A stretch of DNA of 15,441 nucleotides, from NCBI GenBank assembly GCA_036377075.1, contig DASUZB010000314.1:1-15441 (forward strand). The letters run 5' to 3'. Position 1 is the stretch's first letter; every line of letters begins with the position of its first letter. The position numbers and the translations under genes were made by a program. Below the pieces are notes generated by a model that was not told where the DNA came from, searched no databases, and saw only the letters and a program-made list of their open reading frames with translations. Shown piece after piece: positions 13,604 through 15,441 of this stretch. Source of the DNA: DASUZB01 sp036377075. GTDB lineage: Bacteria > Actinomycetota > CALGFH01.

Positions 13604-14650
13604 GTGTCCGAGCCTTCAGGAGCGCATGCCGAATCCGGCACCACGTTGCAGCGCAGTCCGGATGGTGAACGGGAACGGGGTGGGACCGGCCGGCCGAGCG
13701 TCTCGGTCGTGGTGCCGACCCACAACCGCCGCCACCTCCTGCCCCGCACGCTCTCGTCGGTCCTCGGCCAGGTCGGCGTCGACCTCGAGGTCATCGTCGT
13801 GGACGAGGCCTCGCGGGACGGCACGGCGGCCTACCTCCGTGAGCTCGACGACGACCGCGTCCGGGTGGTGCGCCACGAGCGGCCGAAGGGCACCGCGCGA
13901 GCGCGGAACGCCGGCATCGACCTGGCCGCCGGCAGCTACGTGGCGTTCTGCGACGACGACGACCTGTGGGCACCCGACAAGCTCGCCGTGCAGCTCGACG
14001 CGTTGCGGCGGCAACCAGAGGCACGCTGGTCCGCGGTCGGCATCGTCGTGATCGACGAGTACCTGCGCGTCATCGGCCACCGCCTGGCGCCAGCCGGCCC
14101 CGAGGTCGCCCGGACGCTGCTGGCCGGCAACGTGATCTCGTGCCCGTCCGGGGTCGTGGCTGCAACCGACCTCCTTCGAGAGGTGGGCGGGTTCGATCCC
14201 GCGCTGCCGATCATGCCCGACTGGGACCTGTGGATCCGCCTCGCGCTGGTGTCGCCGCTGGCGAGCTGCGACCGGCCGCTGCTCGCCTACCTCAGGCACA
14301 GCAGGAGCCAGACGTCCGCAGGGGGGGCGACGTTCGACGCCGAGTACCGCTACCTGCGCGACAAGTTCGCCGACGAGCGGCGCCGGCTGGGTGTGGAGCT
14401 CTGCGTCCCCGCCGCCCTCCACTGGGTCGCCGAGGGTCACGCGCGCGCCGGCCAGCGCTGGCCGGCGGTGCGCAGGTATCTGGCCCTGCTGCGGTACCGC
14501 GACGTGGCGGCGTTCAAGCGCATGCCGGCAGTGCTGCTCTGGCCGGGTGCCATCAGGCTGGTCGACCGGCGGGCGGGCCGGCGCGTGCCGCGGGCGTGGC
14601 TCGCGGAGGTCGCGCCCTGGCTGCGCCGCTACGCGCCTTCGGGCGGCTGA
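13604..14650 (+). CDS. Family 2 glycosyltransferase (GT-A)
   Basis: The protein is 348 residues from the GTG with a strong ribosome site. After a ~30-residue non-conserved start comes the GT2 core: PSVSVVVPTHNRRHLL (31-46), VIVVDEASRDGT (63-74, D68 binding the nucleotide), GTARARNAGI (96-105), YVAFCDDDDLWAPDKL (112-127) with the metal-binding DxD-type cluster at 117-120, then GGFDPALPIMPDWDLWIRL (195-213) holding the catalytic-base region. It transfers a sugar from a nucleotide donor, probably to the lipid-linked repeat unit; the sugar is unknown. The C-terminal third (about 260-348) is basic and amphipathic and may lie on the membrane. It starts 37 bases after the flippase stop and ends in a TGATG overlap with a second GT2 gene. 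Confidence 0.88.
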   Translation: MSEPSGAHAESGTTLQRSPDGERERGGTGRPSVSVVVPTHNRRHLLPRTLSSVLGQVGVDLEVIVVDEASRDGTAAYLRELDDDRVRVVRHERPKGTARARNAGIDLAAGSYVAFCDDDDLWAPDKLAVQLDALRRQPEARWSAVGIVVIDEYLRVIGHRLAPAGPEVARTLLAGNVISCPSGVVAATDLLREVGGFDPALPIMPDWDLWIRLALVSPLASCDRPLLAYLRHSRSQTSAGGATFDAEYRYLRDKFADERRRLGVELCVPAALHWVAEGHARAGQRWPAVRRYLALLRYRDVAAFKRMPAVLLWPGAIRLVDRRAGRRVPRAWLAEVAPWLRRYAPSGG

Positions 14651-15441
14651 TGGCGGCCGGCGCGGCGGCGGGCCGCCTGCCCGCCGTCTCGGTGGTGGTG
14701 CCGACCTACCGGCGCAGGGCGCTGCTCCCGCGGGTGGTCGCGGCCATCCTCGGCGACCCGGCCGCCACGGAGCTGCTGGTGGTCGTGGACGGCGCGCGCG
14801 ACGGCTCCTTCGAGCTCCTCCAGGAGATGGCACGGGACGACCCTCGCCTCGAGCCGCTGTGGACCGAGAACGGCAGCGACAACGCCGCCCGCACGGCCGG
14901 TGCCAGGGCCGCCTCCGGCGAGGTGCTGCTGTTCGTCGACGACGACGTGGTCGCCGCGCCCGGGCTCGCCGCGGGCCACGCGCGCCACCACGCCAGGGAG
15001 CGCGGCATCGTGGTGCTCGGCTACATGCCGGTCGCGCCGCCGCCGTCCGGCCGCGGCCACCTGGTGGCCACGCGCCTGTACGTGCGCAGCTACGAGCACC
15101 GCTGCCGCGCCTACGCGGCCCGTCCGGAAGAGATCCTGCAGCACCTCTGGGCGGGCAACTTCTCGATCCGGCGCGACGACTACCTCGCGCTCCCGCCAGG
15201 GTCGCCCAGGTTCGGGGCGGTGTACTTCGGCGACCGCGACCTCGGGCTGCGCTGCCAGAAGGCGGGGCTCCGCGGCCGCTTCGACCCCTCCCTGCTCGCC
15301 ACCCACCTGCACACGCGCACGCTCGACGCGTTCCAGCGGGAGTGCTGGCGGCAGGGCGCCGGCGAGCGGGCCATCCACGAGCTCCACGCCGACGTGGTCG
15401 GGCCGTTCAGCGCGGAGGTGCTCGAGCGGGGGCTGCCCCTG
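14650..15441 (+). CDS. Second family 2 glycosyltransferase (3' partial)
   Basis: The frame runs open from the ATG at 14650 to the window edge, 264 codons without a stop, so the C-terminus is missing. The ATG shares its A with the TGA of the previous gene. GT2 features are clear: PAVSVVVPTYRRRALLPRV (11-29), ELLVVVDGARDGS (41-53, D47), ENGSDNAARTAGARAASGE (73-91), LLFVDDDVV (93-101) with metal-binding DDD at 97-99, LWAGNFSIRR (166-175), and YFGDRDLGLRCQKAGLRGRF (192-211), the acidic region normally written GEDxELxxR. A late HLH (219-221) is common near the end of the core. The first 35 residues resemble those of the preceding GT2 more than the rest does. It probably adds another sugar of the same repeat unit. 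Confidence 0.85.
   Translation, partial: MAAGAAAGRLPAVSVVVPTYRRRALLPRVVAAILGDPAATELLVVVDGARDGSFELLQEMARDDPRLEPLWTENGSDNAARTAGARAASGEVLLFVDDDVVAAPGLAAGHARHHARERGIVVLGYMPVAPPPSGRGHLVATRLYVRSYEHRCRAYAARPEEILQHLWAGNFSIRRDDYLALPPGSPRFGAVYFGDRDLGLRCQKAGLRGRFDPSLLATHLHTRTLDAFQRECWRQGAGERAIHELHADVVGPFSAEVLERGLPL

Noticed and set aside
13563..14051. ATG frame overlapping the start of the first GT2 gene
   Set aside because: It is in a different frame from the GT2 motifs and its product is low-complexity Arg/Ser/Thr sequence.

Overview
The window is high-GC DNA with dense, tightly packed genes, many GTG starts, frequent GTGA/TGATG stop-start overlaps and GC-rich Shine-Dalgarno leaders. Together with a corynebacterial-type GlgA/GlgM glycosyltransferase and a pilus-locus protein pair of the kind I know from Streptomyces-like genomes, this points to an actinobacterium (Actinomycetota). 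Nothing in it identifies a genus. There are no RNA genes, CRISPR arrays, insertion sequences or phage genes that I can see, and no gene-free stretch longer than about 170 bases.

Left part (1-2878): two co-directed, overlapping genes (a secreted PKD-like protein cut by the window edge, and a single-pass membrane protein with an NTF2-like tail) converge on a three-helix membrane protein with a long Thr/Ser/Pro linker and a C-terminal LysM domain. This set resembles the accessory genes at the end of actinobacterial Tad/Flp-type pilus loci. The first ~0.8 kb is clearly less GC-rich (about 61 % by hand count) than the rest.

Middle part (2879-7427): a divergent promoter region separates the LysM gene from a two-gene unit that pairs a GlgM/GlgA-type glucosyltransferase with a subfamily I haloalkane dehalogenase-like hydrolase (GTGA overlap). 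These run into a convergent stem-loop, beyond which lie a SPOR-domain membrane protein (apparently leaderless) and, upstream of it on the same minus strand, an acyl-CoA synthetase of the medium-chain/acetate type. A secreted right-handed beta-helix protein is transcribed divergently from the synthetase.

Right part (8316-15441): a compact Wzx/Wzy-type exopolysaccharide cluster, apparently one operon with its own promoter. Its order is GT-B glycosyltransferase, Wzz-like chain-length protein with a kinase-like tail lacking a P-loop, O-antigen ligase/Wzy-like polymerase, Wzx-like flippase, and two GT2 glycosyltransferases, the last running off the window. GTs would build a lipid-linked repeat unit, the flippase export it, the polymerase join units and the Wzz protein set length. 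The initiating phosphoglycosyltransferase is not in view. I see no convincing wholly new system. The items most worth a second look are the Wzz tail, the YxPEAAG-repeat LysM protein and the several start/promoter reassignments.
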